Shown here in pieces: positions 1 to 9,203 of a DNA stretch of 64,000 nucleotides. The stretch is taken from the NCBI GenBank assembly GCA_021792135.1, contig JAJYVF010000030.1:1-64000 (forward strand). The letters run 5' to 3'. A model generated the notes under the pieces. That model was given only the letters and a program-made list of their open reading frames with translations, was not told the DNA's origin and searched no databases. Each line of letters starts with the position of its first letter. Within the stretch, counting starts at the first letter, position 1. Source of the stretch: Acidobacteriota bacterium (lineage in GTDB: Bacteria > Acidobacteriota > Terriglobia > Terriglobales > Acidobacteriaceae). The position numbers were made by a program, and so were the translations under genes.

Positions 1-116
1 TGGCGCTGGAGGTGGAGCTGATCACGCCGGTGGCCATGGAGAAGGGGCTGCGCTTCGCGATCCGCGAGGGCGGCCGCACGGTGGGCGCGGGGACGATCTC
101 GGAGATCATCGCCTAA
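1..116 (+). CDS. tuf: Elongation factor Tu, C-terminal end (5' truncated by window)
   Basis: Only the last 38 codons are present, in frame from base 3 to a TAA stop. The translation contains [14 protein letters not shown] and ends in TISEIIA, which is the highly conserved last part of domain III of EF-Tu. EF-Tu is the GTPase that delivers aminoacyl-tRNA to the ribosome. It lies 72 bases upstream of rpsJ, the classical tuf-rpsJ junction of the str/S10 region, so cotranscription is plausible. The upstream part cannot be seen. Confidence 0.93.
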   Translation, partial: ALEVELITPVAMEKGLRFAIREGGRTVGAGTISEIIA

Positions 117-188
117 GAGCGAGTCAGTCAGCAAGTCGGCGGGATCGGAGATGACCTCCGGTTTCGCCGGCGAGGAAGAAAGAGAACA

Positions 189-506
189 ATGGTTGGACAG
201 AGAATACGAATCCGGCTGAAGGCTTACGACTACCGCGTGCTGGATACTTCGACGGGCGAGATTGTCGATACGGCCAAACGGACAGGCGCGCAGGTGGCGG
301 GACCGATTCCGCTGCCCACGGTAAAGAACAAGTACTGCGTGCTGCGCTCGCCGCACGTGGACAAGAAGTCGCGCGAGGCGTTCGAGATACGTACGCACAA
401 GCGGCTGATCGACATTCTGGAGCCGACACAGCAGACGGTGGACGCGCTGATGAAGCTGGATCTTCCGGCGGGCGTGGACGTGGAGATCAAGGCGTTTGAA
501 AAGTGA
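189..506 (+). CDS. rpsJ: 30S ribosomal protein S10
   Basis: 105 residues, the normal size for S10. It starts with [19 protein letters not shown] and contains [20 protein letters not shown] and [15 protein letters not shown], all signature S10 stretches. S10 is a component of the 30S head and, as NusE in other bacteria, a partner of NusB in antitermination. First gene of the S10 operon block. A hairpin-rich spacer separates it from rplC. Confidence 0.98.
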   Translation: MVGQRIRIRLKAYDYRVLDTSTGEIVDTAKRTGAQVAGPIPLPTVKNKYCVLRSPHVDKKSREAFEIRTHKRLIDILEPTQQTVDALMKLDLPAGVDVEIKAFEK

Positions 507-508
507 CG

Positions 509-541
509 CTGGCCGCGTCGGGCGGACGCGCCTTCGGCGCA
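509..541 (+). repeat. Two-hairpin intergenic element, copy 1 (after rpsJ)
   Basis: Just after the rpsJ stop lies CTGGCCGCGTCGGGCGGAC followed by GCGCCTTCGGCGC. The first part folds as GCGTC/GACGC and the second as a 5-bp stem with a TTC triloop, then AAAAA. Closely similar elements follow rplC, rplX, rpsH and rpmD. It could be an attenuator, an mRNA-processing or stabilising hairpin, or a dispersed intergenic repeat; the sequence does not decide. Confidence 0.6.
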
Positions 542-617
542 AAAACCTGACGCGGTAACAGAAGTGCCTTCAGTGCCGGCGGAATTTTTTGCGGGCATGA
601 TGGGGAGAGAAAAGAAG

Positions 618-1361
618 ATGCCAGTAAACGGAATTCTGGGAAAGAAGATCGGCATGACGCAGGTATTCGATGAGAAGGGCGAGGTTCACCCGATCACCGT
701 CCTGCAGGCCGGTCCGTGCGTGGTGACGCAGCTCAAGACCGCCACGAAGGATGGTTACGACGCGGCGCAGATCGGGCTGGTTGAGTTTGTGAAGGCCTCG
801 AAGGTGACGAAGCCGCAGTCCGGCCACTTTGCGAAGCACAACCTTGCGCCGGTGAAGATTCAGAAGGAAGTCGCGATTGAAGCGAGCAAGCCGGGTGCCG
901 ATGGGGAATCGGCGACGGACGGGGTAAAGGCCGGTGACCGCGTGCTGGTGGATATATTCAGCGCGGAGAAGTACGTGGATGTGACGGGAACCAGCAAGGG
1001 CCGGGGATTCGCGGGCGTGGTTCGCCGGCATAACTTCGGCGGCGGTCCCAAGTCGCACGGCCACATGTTCCAGGTGCAGGGCTCGATCGGCGCCTCATCG
1101 TTCCCGTCGCGGGTGTTCCCGGGGCAGCGCATGCCAGGTCACATGGGTGTGGACAGGGTGACGGTGCGGAATCTGCGGGTTCGCGGCATCGATCTGGACG
1201 AGAACCTGATCATGGTCGAGGGCGCGGTGCCGGGCCCGCGGGATGGATACGTTCTGATTACCAGGGCCAAGGCTCCGCCGCGCGAGCGCCGTGGATTTGC
1301 GGGCTCCGGCACGGTCGATCCTCTGAAGGCTTCGAAGAAGGCCTCCGGCAAGAAGAAATAG
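618..1361 (+). CDS. rplC: 50S ribosomal protein L3
   Basis: 247 residues from the ATG at 618, chosen because [19 protein letters not shown] is the conserved L3 N-terminus and a purine-rich GGGGAGAGAAAAG precedes it. An in-frame ATG at 564 would add 18 atypical residues. The conserved loop [12 protein letters not shown] and [11 protein letters not shown] near residues 135-175 reach toward the peptidyl-transferase centre. A charged insertion ([12 protein letters not shown], about residues 95-106) makes it longer than E. coli L3 (209 residues). Confidence 0.97.
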   Translation: MPVNGILGKKIGMTQVFDEKGEVHPITVLQAGPCVVTQLKTATKDGYDAAQIGLVEFVKASKVTKPQSGHFAKHNLAPVKIQKEVAIEASKPGADGESATDGVKAGDRVLVDIFSAEKYVDVTGTSKGRGFAGVVRRHNFGGGPKSHGHMFQVQGSIGASSFPSRVFPGQRMPGHMGVDRVTVRNLRVRGIDLDENLIMVEGAVPGPRDGYVLITRAKAPPRERRGFAGSGTVDPLKASKKASGKKK

Positions 1362-1363
1362 AA

Positions 1364-1398
1364 CTGGCCGTCCGGGCGGACGCGGCCTCACGGCCGCA
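1364..1398 (+). repeat. Two-hairpin intergenic element, copy 2 (after rplC)
   Basis: CTGGCCGTCCGGGCGGAC folds through GTCC/GGAC and is followed by GCGGCCTCACGGCCGC, a 6-bp GCGGCC/GGCCGC stem. It starts two bases after the rplC stop. Same architecture as the elements after rpsJ, rplX, rpsH and rpmD. Confidence 0.6.
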
Positions 1399-1453
1399 GG
1401 TATTGAGTTGAGCTGAGAGCTGTGGCGAGGACCACGGTCTGGAAGAGAAGAAG

Positions 1454-2116
1454 ATGGCAAACATTGACGTAGTGGATCTCGGAGGACAGAAGGTCGGCTC
1501 GCTGGAACTGGCCGATGAGGTCTTCGGGCAGGTCAACGAGGCGCTGATGTGGGAGGCGGTGAAGCACTACCGCGCCGCGCTGCGCCAGGGCACCCACGCA
1601 ACGAAGAACCGCAAGCTGGTCGCCGGGTCCGGCAAAAAGCTGTGGAAGCAGAAGGGCACGGGCCGGGCGCGCATCGGATCTGTGCGCTCGCCGCTGTGGC
1701 GGCATGGCGGCACGGTGCACGGGCCCCAGCCTCGCTCTTACGAGTACGCTTTTCCGCGCAAGAAGCTGCTGGGCGCCCTGCGCTCGGCGCTGGCGACGAA
1801 GCTGGCCGATGGGAAGCTGACGGTGGTGGAATCCTTCGAGCTGGCGGAGCCGAAGACGAAGCTCTGCCGTGAGGCGCTGAACAGACTCGAGGCGAAGCGG
1901 ACGACGCTGCTGGTAGAGAATGGCCAGACGCTGGGGCGCAATCTGCTGCTGGGTGCGCGCAATCTGCCGGGCGTGGAGTTGATGCTCAACAACGAAGTTC
2001 ATCCTTATGATCTGCTGCGCTCGGAGCGCGTGATTTTCTCGCGGCCGGCGATTGAGAAGCTGCAGGAGTCGCTGCTGAAGTCGGTTTCGAAGCGCGCAAA
2101 GGCGGAGGTGGCCTGA
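1454..2116 (+). CDS. rplD: 50S ribosomal protein L4
   Basis: 220 residues. The conserved central part KLWKQKGTGRARIGS...SPLWRHGGTVHGP (about residues 63-95) is the extended loop lining the exit tunnel. In Enterobacteria L4 also represses the S10 operon; whether that applies here is not visible. A purine-rich AGAGAAGAAG precedes the start. The TGA stop overlaps the next ATG by one base, implying translational coupling to rplW. Confidence 0.98.
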   Translation: MANIDVVDLGGQKVGSLELADEVFGQVNEALMWEAVKHYRAALRQGTHATKNRKLVAGSGKKLWKQKGTGRARIGSVRSPLWRHGGTVHGPQPRSYEYAFPRKKLLGALRSALATKLADGKLTVVESFELAEPKTKLCREALNRLEAKRTTLLVENGQTLGRNLLLGARNLPGVELMLNNEVHPYDLLRSERVIFSRPAIEKLQESLLKSVSKRAKAEVA

Positions 2117-2409
2117 TGGCGACGACCTATACCGTAATTCGCCGCGCCATGATCACCGAGAAGGCGCTGGGGCTGAAGGAAACCGAAGGCACGCTGGTCT
2201 TCGAGGTGGACGCAAAGGCTACCAGGACGCAGGTCAAACAGGCCGTGGAAGCGCTGTTCAAGGTGAAGGTGCACGCGGTGCGCACCGCGAATATGGCGGG
2301 CAAGGAGCGCCGCCGCGGCAAGTTTGCCGGATACCGCCCCGACTGGAAGAAGGCGTACGTGCGCCTGAAGGCGGGCGAGAAGATGCCGGATTACGTGAAC
2401 AACCTGTAA
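2116..2409 (+). CDS. rplW: 50S ribosomal protein L23
   Basis: 97 residues, normal for L23, with the conserved MITEKALGLKE near the N-terminus and VHAVRTANMAGKERRRGKF in the middle. L23 sits at the tunnel exit and forms the docking point for trigger factor and SRP. Start fixed by the TGATG overlap with rplD. An 84-base spacer with a CAGGGCTCAGAGC motif follows. Confidence 0.98.
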   Translation: MATTYTVIRRAMITEKALGLKETEGTLVFEVDAKATRTQVKQAVEALFKVKVHAVRTANMAGKERRRGKFAGYRPDWKKAYVRLKAGEKMPDYVNNL

Positions 2410-2493
2410 GGGCAGGGCTCAGAGCGCAGATCTCAGGGCACAGCAGAGACGGAAGCCGGTGCAGGTAGCCGGACGGGCAGAGAGAAGATAAAG

Positions 2494-3318
2494 ATGCCGA
2501 TCAAGACATACAGACCAGTCACACCGACGCTGCGGTTTCAAACGTCGCTGGTTCGGGACGAGATCACAGCGGATGAGCCGTACAAGCCGCTGCTGGTAAA
2601 CAAGCTGCGGACGGGAGGGCGCCGGAACTCGGGCGACATCACCATCCGCCATCACGGCGGCGGTCACAAGCAGAAGCTGCGGCTGATCGACTTCAAGCGG
2701 GAGAAGTACGGTGTGCCGGGCAAGGTGGCGACCATCGAATACGATCCGAACCGGTCCTCGCGCATCGCTCTGATCAGCTATGCCGACGGGGAGAAGCGGT
2801 ACATCCTGCAGCCGGTGGGCCTGAAGATCGGGCAGACGGTGATGAGCGGCCCCGATGCCGACATTCTGGTGGGCAATGCGCTTCCGCTCCGGAACATTCC
2901 GGCCGGCACGACGGTACATAACGTGGAACTGCGGCCGGGCAAGGGGGCACAGATGGTGCGCTCGGCCGGCTCTTCGGCGCAGCTGGTGGCGAAAGAAGGC
3001 GACTACGCGCTGCTGAAGCTGCCTTCGGGCGAAACGCGCCGGGTGCTGATCGACTGCATGGCGACCATCGGCCAGGTGGGCAACACGGATCACGAAAACA
3101 TCTCGATCGGCAAGGCGGGACGCAACCGGTGGAAGGGCATCCGTCCCACCAACCGCGGCGTCAGCATGAACCCGGTCGATCATCCGCACGGCGGCGGCGA
3201 GGGCAAGACCTCCGGCGGACGGCATCCGGTGACCCCGTGGGGCCAGCCGACACGCGGCTACAAGACAAGGAACAACAAGCGGACCGATGCGTTCATCGTT
3301 TCGCGCAGAAACAAGTAA
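2494..3318 (+). CDS. rplB: 50S ribosomal protein L2
   Basis: 274 residues, full length. Hallmarks are [17 protein letters not shown] near residue 47 and the nearly invariant [20 protein letters not shown] near residue 223, whose His is close to the peptidyl-transferase centre. L2 is needed for subunit association. AGAGAAGATAAAG precedes the ATG. Coding is uninterrupted. Confidence 0.99.
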   Translation: MPIKTYRPVTPTLRFQTSLVRDEITADEPYKPLLVNKLRTGGRRNSGDITIRHHGGGHKQKLRLIDFKREKYGVPGKVATIEYDPNRSSRIALISYADGEKRYILQPVGLKIGQTVMSGPDADILVGNALPLRNIPAGTTVHNVELRPGKGAQMVRSAGSSAQLVAKEGDYALLKLPSGETRRVLIDCMATIGQVGNTDHENISIGKAGRNRWKGIRPTNRGVSMNPVDHPHGGGEGKTSGGRHPVTPWGQPTRGYKTRNNKRTDAFIVSRRNK

Positions 3319-3382
3319 CCCCGAGCGGTGGGGAAAAGGCGGCCAGGAAACCGGCGGCCGGAAACAGCGAAGAGGAATTCTG

Positions 3383-3670
3383 ATGGCAAGGTCGACGAAA
3401 AAGGGTCCGTTCGTGGACACGCACCTGATGGTGAAGATCGAGACGATGAACCGCTCGAACGACAAGAAGGTCGTTCGGACCTGGTCGCGGCGCTCGACAA
3501 TCCATCCGGAAATGGTGGGACACACCATCGCGGTGCACAACGGCAAGAAATTTGTGCCGGTGTATGTGACAGAAAACATGGTAGGCCACAAGCTGGGCGA
3601 GTTCGCGGCGACGCGGACCTTCAAGGGCCACTCCGTGAGAGCCGCTGAAACCACGGCCAAGCCGAAGTAG
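3383..3670 (+). CDS. rpsS: 30S ribosomal protein S19
   Basis: 95 residues starting [12 protein letters not shown]. This ATG (AGAGGAATTCTG just upstream) is preferred over an in-frame ATG at 3287 that would overlap rplB and add 32 atypical residues. Conserved parts are [20 protein letters not shown] and [19 protein letters not shown]19 forms a complex with S13 in the 30S head. Confidence 0.97.
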   Translation: MARSTKKGPFVDTHLMVKIETMNRSNDKKVVRTWSRRSTIHPEMVGHTIAVHNGKKFVPVYVTENMVGHKLGEFAATRTFKGHSVRAAETTAKPK

Positions 3671-3688
3671 AAGGATCAGGGTAAGCGC

Positions 3689-4210
3689 ATGCAGACAGAG
3701 ACACGGGAGTTCCGGGCCGAAGCGCGATTTCAGCGGGTTTCTCCGCAGAAGGCGCGGCTGGTGCTCGATCTGATCAAGGGCCGCGGCGTGGAAGAGGCAC
3801 TGAACACGGTGGCCTTCACGAAGAAGGCGGTTGCGCCGCTGGTGGAGAAGGTACTGCGTTCAGCGGTGCAGAACGCCAACCATCTGAGCCAGGAACAGAA
3901 CCTGGACGTGGACCTCGACAACCTGTACGTGAAGTCGGCGGTCGCCAACGATGGTCCGCGCATGAAGCGCATCCGGCCGGCGCCGATGGGGCGGGCGTAT
4001 CGCTATCAGCGGCGGCTGTCGCATATCGTTATTGCGGTTGCGGAACGGGCGCAGGCCAGCGGCCTCGTGCAGCGCGTGGAAGGCGAAGAAGCGGGGCAAC
4101 CGCTAAAGCAGACGAAGAAGAAGGCCCCGGCCGGGAGAGCGGCAGTGAAGAAAGCTGCTGCGAAGAAGCCGGCGAAGAAGGCTGCGGCCAAAAAGACCGC
4201 GAAGAAGTAG
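3689..4210 (+). CDS. rplV: 50S ribosomal protein L22 with long basic C-terminal tail
   Basis: 173 residues against about 110 in most bacteria. The core (about residues 1-118) is typical, with RVSPQKARLVLDLIKG and the tunnel beta-hairpin region ending in MGRAYRYQRRLSHI. After this the protein runs into about 45 residues rich in Lys, Ala and Pro, ending AKKPAKKAAAKKTAKK, a histone-H1-like low-complexity tail. The frame stays open to the stop just before rpsC. rpmC in the same operon carries a similar tail. Confidence 0.96.
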   Translation: MQTETREFRAEARFQRVSPQKARLVLDLIKGRGVEEALNTVAFTKKAVAPLVEKVLRSAVQNANHLSQEQNLDVDLDNLYVKSAVANDGPRMKRIRPAPMGRAYRYQRRLSHIVIAVAERAQASGLVQRVEGEEAGQPLKQTKKKAPAGRAAVKKAAAKKPAKKAAAKKTAKK

Positions 4211-4228
4211 CGAGAGGATCGAGAGATT

Positions 4229-4900
4229 ATGGGACAGAAAGTCCATCCTTACGGATTCCGGATCGGGATCAACAAGCCGTGGCGCTCGCGCTGGTTCGTG
4301 AGCCGCGATTACGACAAGCTGCTGGTCGAGGACGTTCACCTGAAGCGGGAGCTGAAGGAGAAGCTGAAGGCGGCCGGGGTCAGCTCGGTCGAGGTCGAGC
4401 GTCCGGGCAACAAGCTGCGCCTGATGATCCGCACCGCGCGTCCGGGCATCGTGATCGGCCGCAAGGGCGCCGAGATCGAGAAGCTCAAGGGCGAGCTGCA
4501 GAAGCGGACGAACCGCGACGTGTTCATCGACATCCTGGAGGTGAATAAGCCGGAGCTGGATGCGCAGCTGGTGGCCGAGAACATCGCGCTGCAGCTGGAA
4601 AAGCGTGTCGGCTTCCGCCGCGCGATGCGCAAGGCGGTGGACTCGGCGCTGCGCTTCGGCTGCAAAGGGATCAAGGTGCGCGTCTCAGGACGCCTGAATG
4701 GTAACGAAATCGCGCGTTCGGAGTGGTACCTGCAGGGGCGGCTGCCGCTGCATACGCTGCGCGCGGACATCGATTACGGTTTTGCCGAAGCACGCACGAC
4801 CTACGGCGTGATCGGCGTCAAGACCTGGATCTATCGCGGCGATATCTATCAGCAGAAGCGGCGCGAGCCGCAGACCGCGGTGGGCACTTCGGTCTTCTAG
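4229..4900 (+). CDS. rpsC: 30S ribosomal protein S3
   Basis: 223 residues. Begins [20 protein letters not shown], the standard S3 start. The KH domain motif [16 protein letters not shown] is near residues 70-86, and the C-terminal domain has [21 protein letters not shown]3 lines the mRNA entry channel. AGAGGATCGAGAG precedes the ATG. Normal length and no anomaly. Confidence 0.98.
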   Translation: MGQKVHPYGFRIGINKPWRSRWFVSRDYDKLLVEDVHLKRELKEKLKAAGVSSVEVERPGNKLRLMIRTARPGIVIGRKGAEIEKLKGELQKRTNRDVFIDILEVNKPELDAQLVAENIALQLEKRVGFRRAMRKAVDSALRFGCKGIKVRVSGRLNGNEIARSEWYLQGRLPLHTLRADIDYGFAEARTTYGVIGVKTWIYRGDIYQQKRREPQTAVGTSVF

Positions 4901-4927
4901 GGATCAGAGATCAGTTGAGGGTTCGTT

Positions 4928-5362
4928 ATGTTGATGCCAAAGAAAGTGAAGTTTCGCAAGCAGCAGCGCGGGCGCATGCGGGGCAAGGCATGGCGCGGCA
5001 GCGAGCTGTCGTTCGGCGACTTCGGCCTGAAGGTCATGGAGTGCGGCTACATCACCGACCGGCAGATTGAGGCCAGCCGCGTGGCCATGACCCGCTTCAT
5101 CAAGCGCGGTGGCAAGATCTGGCTGCGGCTGTTTCCCGACAAACCGGTGACGAAGAAGCCGGCCGAAACGCGCATGGGCAAGGGCAAGGGCGCGCCGGAT
5201 CACTGGGTGGCGGTCGTCCGTCCGGGGCGCGTGCTGTTCGAGATGGAAGGCGTGACGCCGGAGATGGCCCGGGAAGCCATGCGTCTGGCGGCGCACAAGC
5301 TGCCGCTGAAGACGAAATTCGTGCAGCGGCACGATGTGAAGGCGACGGTCGCCGTGAAGTAA
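4928..5362 (+). CDS. rplP: 50S ribosomal protein L16
   Basis: 144 residues, slightly longer than the usual 136-140. [19 protein letters not shown] is the typical start, and [11 protein letters not shown]-type sequence appears as [19 protein letters not shown]. The Arg-containing loop that is hydroxylated in E. coli is present as [13 protein letters not shown]16 contacts A-site tRNA and the central protuberance. The last residues ([10 protein letters not shown]) are a short extension. Confidence 0.97.
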   Translation: MLMPKKVKFRKQQRGRMRGKAWRGSELSFGDFGLKVMECGYITDRQIEASRVAMTRFIKRGGKIWLRLFPDKPVTKKPAETRMGKGKGAPDHWVAVVRPGRVLFEMEGVTPEMAREAMRLAAHKLPLKTKFVQRHDVKATVAVK

Positions 5363-5415
5363 ATCGAAGATGGGCCAGGCCCCGCTTGTGGGCCGCGCCA
5401 GAGAGAAGAGAAGCG

Positions 5416-5847
5416 ATGGAAGTCGAAAAACTCCGCAACCTGAACGACGACGAGCTTGCGCTCGAGGAACGCAAGACAGCGGAGGCGCTGTTCCGGCTGC
5501 GTTTTCAGATGAAGCTGGGCCAGACCGAGGGCGTGAAGAAGCTGCGCGAGCTGCGCAAGGATATCGCCCGCATCAAGACCGTCACCCGCCAGCGCGAACT
5601 GGGTGTGCAGACCGGCCCAGCGAACAAGTTCGCCGGGGGCCCCGGCCAGGACGCAGCGCCGAAGGCCGAGGTGAGCACATCGGCCAGACCGGCGCGGAGG
5701 AAAGCGGCGAAGCCGGCGAGGAAGAAGGCCGCCAAGACCGCGGCCCGGAGAAGCAGCGGCAGGACAACGGCGCACCGATCCGCGGCCAGGCCGTCGGCCA
5801 ACAAAAAGAAAGCGGCAAGGTCCGCAAGTGTGAAGAAGGGCGGCTGA
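5416..5847 (+). CDS. rpmC: 50S ribosomal protein L29 with long basic C-terminal tail
   Basis: 143 residues, more than twice the usual 60-75. The ATG at 5416 (GAGAGAAGAGAAGCG upstream) gives MEVEKLRNLNDDEL, a normal L29 start; an in-frame ATG at 5386 adds ten unlikely residues. The two-helix core (about residues 1-65) includes LFRLRFQMKLGQ and KDIARIKTVTRQRE. From about residue 70 a tail rich in Ala, Lys, Arg and Ser follows (ARRKAAKPARKKAAKTAARR, then KKKAARSASVKKGG). It parallels the L22 tail. The reading frame is clean up to rpsQ. Confidence 0.95.
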   Translation: MEVEKLRNLNDDELALEERKTAEALFRLRFQMKLGQTEGVKKLRELRKDIARIKTVTRQRELGVQTGPANKFAGGPGQDAAPKAEVSTSARPARRKAAKPARKKAAKTAARRSSGRTTAHRSAARPSANKKKAARSASVKKGG

Positions 5848-5850
5848 GTC

Positions 5851-6171
5851 ATGAACGCAGAGAACACAACGCAGCGCGAGTCGCGGCGCAACGAGAAGGT
5901 CGGCCAGGTGGTTTCGACCAAAATGCAGAAGACCATCGTGGTGGAAGTCGAGATGCGCAAGGCGCACCGCAAGTACAAGAGGATCGTGCGCAGCAGCCGC
6001 AAGTTCTACGCCCACGACGAGCAGAATTCGGCGCGGGTGGGGGATATGGTGCGGATCCGCGAGACGCGCCCGCTGAGCAAGCTGAAGCGCTGGAACCTCG
6101 AGGAGATCCTGCGCCGGTCGGCTCTGGCCCAGGTCGAAGAGAAGGTGGGCACGGCTGCGGCCGCGGAGTAA
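5851..6171 (+). CDS. rpsQ: 30S ribosomal protein S17
   Basis: 106 residues. The OB-fold core has [17 protein letters not shown] and [20 protein letters not shown], characteristic of S17. It is extended by about 12 residues at the N-terminus and by a short Ala-rich C-terminus compared with E. coli S17 (84 residues). It begins three bases after the rpmC stop, so translation is probably coupled. S17 binds 16S rRNA early in 30S assembly. Confidence 0.97.
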   Translation: MNAENTTQRESRRNEKVGQVVSTKMQKTIVVEVEMRKAHRKYKRIVRSSRKFYAHDEQNSARVGDMVRIRETRPLSKLKRWNLEEILRRSALAQVEEKVGTAAAAE

Positions 6172-6228
6172 CCGCGCCGTTTACGGCAACGCGGCCTGAG
6201 ACCGCGACACGCATAAGGAGAGATTGCC

Positions 6229-6600
6229 ATGGCAGTGCAGATGAGAACGATGCTCGAGGTCGCCGACAACTCCGGCGCCCGCAAGCTGCAGATGATTCTG
6301 CCTCTGGGCGGCGCGAGCGGGCTGAAGGCGGGGCTGGGGGACGTGATCACGGCCGCCGTGAAGGAAGCTTCGCCCGACGGGCAGGTGAAGAAGGGCAAGG
6401 TGGTCAAGGCCGTGGTGGTGCGCACCCGCAAGGAGACGCGGCGCCGCGACGGAACCTACATCCGCTTCGACAGCAATGCCGCGGTGCTGATCAACGAAGC
6501 CGGCGAGCCGGTGGGGACCCGCGTCTTTGGTCCGGTGGCGCGCGAGCTGCGCGAGAAGAAGTTTCTCAAGATCGTTTCCCTCGCTCCCGAGGTTCTTTAG
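6229..6600 (+). CDS. rplN: 50S ribosomal protein L14
   Basis: 123 residues, exact family size. Conserved [16 protein letters not shown] near the start, [19 protein letters not shown] in the middle, and [20 protein letters not shown] at the end. L14 lies at the subunit interface. AAGGAGAGATTGCC is a strong ribosome binding site. In E. coli this is the first spc-operon gene; here it simply continues the run. Confidence 0.99.
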   Translation: MAVQMRTMLEVADNSGARKLQMILPLGGASGLKAGLGDVITAAVKEASPDGQVKKGKVVKAVVVRTRKETRRRDGTYIRFDSNAAVLINEAGEPVGTRVFGPVARELREKKFLKIVSLAPEVL

Positions 6601-6627
6601 GCCGGGCGCGAGAGCAGAGGACAGGTT

Positions 6628-6960
6628 ATGGCGAGTTTGAATATTCAGCGCAACGACACGGTCGAGGTGATCTCCGGCAGCGACCGCGGCAAGAAGGGCC
6701 GCGTGCTGCGCGTTTTCCCGGATGAGAGCCGGCTGCTGGTGGAACACGTGCGGGTAGTGAAGAAGCACCTGCGGCAGAATCCGCAGCGGCGGATTCAGGG
6801 CGGGATTGCCGAGCAGGAAGCGCCAGTGCACGTCTCCAACGTGATGCTGGTCTGCCCGAGCTGCAATCAGCCGACGCGGGTGGCGCACAAGTTCGAGGGC
6901 GACCTGAAGGTACGGGTCTGCAAAAGGTGCGGCGGAACCATCGCGGCGAAGAAGAAATAG
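6628..6960 (+). CDS. rplX: 50S ribosomal protein L24
   Basis: 110 residues. KOW motif near the N-terminus: [20 protein letters not shown]. The C-terminal half carries CPSCNQ and CKRCGG, two CXXC pairs consistent with the zinc-binding form found in many bacteria. L24 initiates 50S assembly. ATG at 6628 follows AGAGGACAGGTT. Followed by copy 3 of the two-hairpin element. Confidence 0.97.
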   Translation: MASLNIQRNDTVEVISGSDRGKKGRVLRVFPDESRLLVEHVRVVKKHLRQNPQRRIQGGIAEQEAPVHVSNVMLVCPSCNQPTRVAHKFEGDLKVRVCKRCGGTIAAKKK

Positions 6961-6962
6961 GG

Positions 6963-6994
6963 CTGGCCGTCCAGACGGACGCGGCTTCGCCGCA
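6963..6994 (+). repeat. Two-hairpin intergenic element, copy 3 (after rplX)
   Basis: CTGGCCGTCCAGACGGAC (GTCC/GGAC stem) is followed by GCGGCTTCGCCGC (GCGGC/GCCGC stem). It starts two bases after the rplX stop and closely matches copy 2, with compensated changes in the second stem and a variable loop. Confidence 0.6.
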
Positions 6995-7075
6995 ACGCCG
7001 GGCGAAATGGTTGATCCCGTAACGGTAGACGGCGCAGGCCAGTCCGAGACCGGGAAAGAGAGAAGAGAGACGGAA

Positions 7076-7624
7076 ATGGCAGCGAGACTGAGAGAGAAGT
7101 ACCACAAGGAAATCAAAGGCGCGCTCCAGAAGGAGCTGGGCCTCGAGAATCCGATGGCGGTGCCGCGGCTGGAGAAGATCGTGTTGAACATGGGGTTGGG
7201 CGAGGCGACGCAGAACTCGAAGATGCTCGATCCGCTGAGCGCGGATCTGGCGGCGATCGCCGGACAGAAGCCGGTGACCACGCGGGCGAAGAAGTCGATT
7301 GCAGCCTTTAAGGTGCGCGAGAACATGCCCATCGGGGCCATGGTGACGCTGCGCGGGGATACGATGTACGAGTTTCTCGACCGGCTGATCTCGGTCGCGC
7401 TGCCCCGCGTGCGCGACTTCCGCGGCGTTTCGACGAAGAGCTTTGACGGGCGCGGCAATTACACCCTGGGCATTCGCGACCAGCTGATTTTTCCGGAGAT
7501 CGACTACGCGAAGGTCGAGAAGCTGAAGGGCATGAACATCACCATTGTGACGTCGGCGAAGGACGATAACTCGGCGCGCGCGCTGCTGCGGCAGTTCGGC
7601 ATGCCGTTCCGTCAGGCCGCCTGA
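7076..7624 (+). CDS. rplE: 50S ribosomal protein L5
   Basis: 182 residues from the ATG at 7076, preceded by AGAGAAGAGAGACGG. An upstream in-frame ATG at 7007 is disfavoured because [13 protein letters not shown] matches usual L5 starts. Conserved elements are [51 protein letters not shown] and [19 protein letters not shown]5 binds 5S rRNA and P-site tRNA. Confidence 0.98.
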   Translation: MAARLREKYHKEIKGALQKELGLENPMAVPRLEKIVLNMGLGEATQNSKMLDPLSADLAAIAGQKPVTTRAKKSIAAFKVRENMPIGAMVTLRGDTMYEFLDRLISVALPRVRDFRGVSTKSFDGRGNYTLGIRDQLIFPEIDYAKVEKLKGMNITIVTSAKDDNSARALLRQFGMPFRQAA

Positions 7625-7644
7625 GGGGTTCAAGGAAGAGAGAG

Positions 7645-7830
7645 ATGGCAACTACAGCAAAACGAGTGAAGGACGCGCGCAAGCCGAAGTTCAGCAGCCG
7701 GCAGCATAACCGCTGCAAGCTGTGCGGACGGCCGCGCGGATATCTGAGGAAGTTCGGCGTATGTCGGCTCTGCTTCCGCGGGCTGGCTCTGAAGGGCGAG
7801 ATTCCGGGCGTCGTCAAGTCCTCCTGGTAG
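7645..7830 (+). CDS. rpsZ: 30S ribosomal protein S14, zinc-binding type (type Z)
   Basis: 61 residues, the short zinc form of S14. Cys24-X2-Cys27 and Cys40-X2-Cys43 form the zinc site, and [19 protein letters not shown] is diagnostic. The long zinc-independent paralogue is not in this window. Strong AAGGAAGAGAG precedes the start. S14 joins the 30S head late in assembly. Confidence 0.98.
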   Translation: MATTAKRVKDARKPKFSSRQHNRCKLCGRPRGYLRKFGVCRLCFRGLALKGEIPGVVKSSW

Positions 7831-7832
7831 GA

Positions 7833-7850
7833 CTGGCTGTCCAGACAACG
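7833..7850 (+). repeat. Partial two-hairpin element (after rpsZ)
   Basis: CTGGCTGTCCAGACAACG immediately follows the rpsZ stop and matches the start of the elements found after rplC and rplX, but the second GC-rich hairpin is missing. Probably a decayed copy. Confidence 0.35.
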
Positions 7851-7980
7851 GTGCTCCTGACGGAGTGCAAAGACAAGATTGACCAGGGGTCGTACCCCGA
7901 AGTCACAAGAACATTTCCGCTGGTTCTCCGCTCAGGTGGTGCAGGTCAGGGCGGAGCGAACGGGGAATGAAGGAGACACG

Positions 7981-8379
7981 ATGAGTTTGACCGATCCGGT
8001 AGCGGATTTTCTGACGCGGATTCGCAATTCCATACGCGCGCGCCATCAGAAGCTGGATGTTCCGGCTTCGAAGCTGAAGGCGGAGATTGCCCGCATCCTG
8101 AAGGAAGAGGGTTATATCTCCAACTACAAGACGACGGAAGAGAACGGCCGCGCGGTGCTGCGGGTGTACCTGAAGTACGGCGCGAACAACGAAGCCGCGA
8201 TTCGGGACCTCGAGCGGGTGTCGCGTCCAGGCTGCCGCGTCTACGTGGGCCGCGACGAGATCCGCCGGGTGCAGGGCGGTCTGGGGATCAGCATCATGAC
8301 AACCCCCCGGGGCGTGATGACGGGTCGTCAGGCGCGCAGGGAAGGCGTAGGCGGGGAAGTTCTCTGCGAAATCTGGTGA
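7981..8379 (+). CDS. rpsH: 30S ribosomal protein S8
   Basis: 132 residues from ATG 7981, preceded by AAGGAGACACG. MSLTDPVADFLTRIRNS is the standard start, so the longer in-frame opening at 7879 is rejected. The C-terminal GLGISIMTTPRGVMTGRQAR and GGEVLCEIW are typical. S8 binds the central domain of 16S rRNA and represses the spc operon in E. coli. Confidence 0.98.
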   Translation: MSLTDPVADFLTRIRNSIRARHQKLDVPASKLKAEIARILKEEGYISNYKTTEENGRAVLRVYLKYGANNEAAIRDLERVSRPGCRVYVGRDEIRRVQGGLGISIMTTPRGVMTGRQARREGVGGEVLCEIW

Positions 8380-8381
8380 GC

Positions 8382-8414
8382 CTGGCCGGCTCGGGCAACT
8401 GCGCCTGCGGCGCC
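8382..8414 (+). repeat. Two-hairpin intergenic element, copy 4 (after rpsH)
   Basis: CTGGCCGGCTCGGGC followed by GCGCCTGCGGCGC, a GCGCC/GGCGC stem with a TGC loop, starting two bases after the rpsH stop. More diverged in the first half than the other copies. The rest of the 179-base spacer up to rplF is GC-rich and repetitive (GGTGGCGCTGTGGTTGCGCC) without an ORF I would call. Confidence 0.5.
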
Positions 8415-8558
8415 GTTGGCTGAGGCCGGTGGCGCTGTGGTTGCGCCGATGGCGCGAAGCAAGTTCGAACAGGGGCAGCGAAGCGATTCGCTGCGGGCTG
8501 CAGTGGAACGGCGGAGGGGAAACGAAGCCGGGACTCGCAAGCCGATAAGGATCAGAAG

Positions 8559-9098
8559 ATGTCACGAATTGGATACAAGCCGATTCCACTGCCGGCGGGC
8601 GTGAAGTTTGCAATGGCGGGCAACGTGGTGACGGTGGAAGGCCCGAAAGGCAGGATGGTGCAGTGGATTCCCGGGGGAATCCGGGTCGAGCAGAAGGACG
8701 GGGATCTGCACGCGGTGCGGGACAACGACTCGCAGGCGGCGATTCACGGTCTGTCGCGGGCGCTGGTGGCGAACGCCGTGCACGGGGTGACCGCGGGCTG
8801 GTCGCAGGACCTGGATATTGTGGGGATCGGCTACCGCGCGGAGCTGAAGGGCAAGAACATGGTGGTGTTCACGCTGGGGTATTCGCACCCGATTGAGTTT
8901 CCGCTGCCGACGGGGATCACGGTGACCATCGACCCGAAGCAGACGCGGGTGACGGTGAGCGGGGTGAACCGGCAGCAGGTGGGGCAGGTGGCCGCGGATA
9001 TGCGGGCGCTGCGCAAGCCCGATCCGTACAAGAATAAGGGTGTGCGCTATGCGAACGAGCGGCTGAAGAAGAAGGCCGGCAAGACGGGAGCGAAGTGA
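8559..9098 (+). CDS. rplF: 50S ribosomal protein L6
   Basis: 179 residues, standard length. Starts [17 protein letters not shown] and carries two L6 repeats. The signature [20 protein letters not shown] is near residue 89, and the C-terminal signature [20 protein letters not shown] is near residue 150. L6 lies near the factor-binding site and helix 97 of 23S rRNA. Confidence 0.98.
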   Translation: MSRIGYKPIPLPAGVKFAMAGNVVTVEGPKGRMVQWIPGGIRVEQKDGDLHAVRDNDSQAAIHGLSRALVANAVHGVTAGWSQDLDIVGIGYRAELKGKNMVVFTLGYSHPIEFPLPTGITVTIDPKQTRVTVSGVNRQQVGQVAADMRALRKPDPYKNKGVRYANERLKKKAGKTGAK

Positions 9099-9203
9099 TC
9101 GCGCTTGCGAGGCTCTGAGCCGAGCACGATCACGCTGAGCGCAGGGAAGGATCAACCGAACGGGGCCGCAGGGCGGTTCCGCTGTTAGGAAGGAAAACGG
9201 ACC

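Noticed and set aside
2419-3660. 413-codon minus-strand open frame over rplB-rpsS
   Set aside because: Shadow of two certain ribosomal protein genes; composition is typical of an antisense frame (Arg/His/Leu rich) with no motif.
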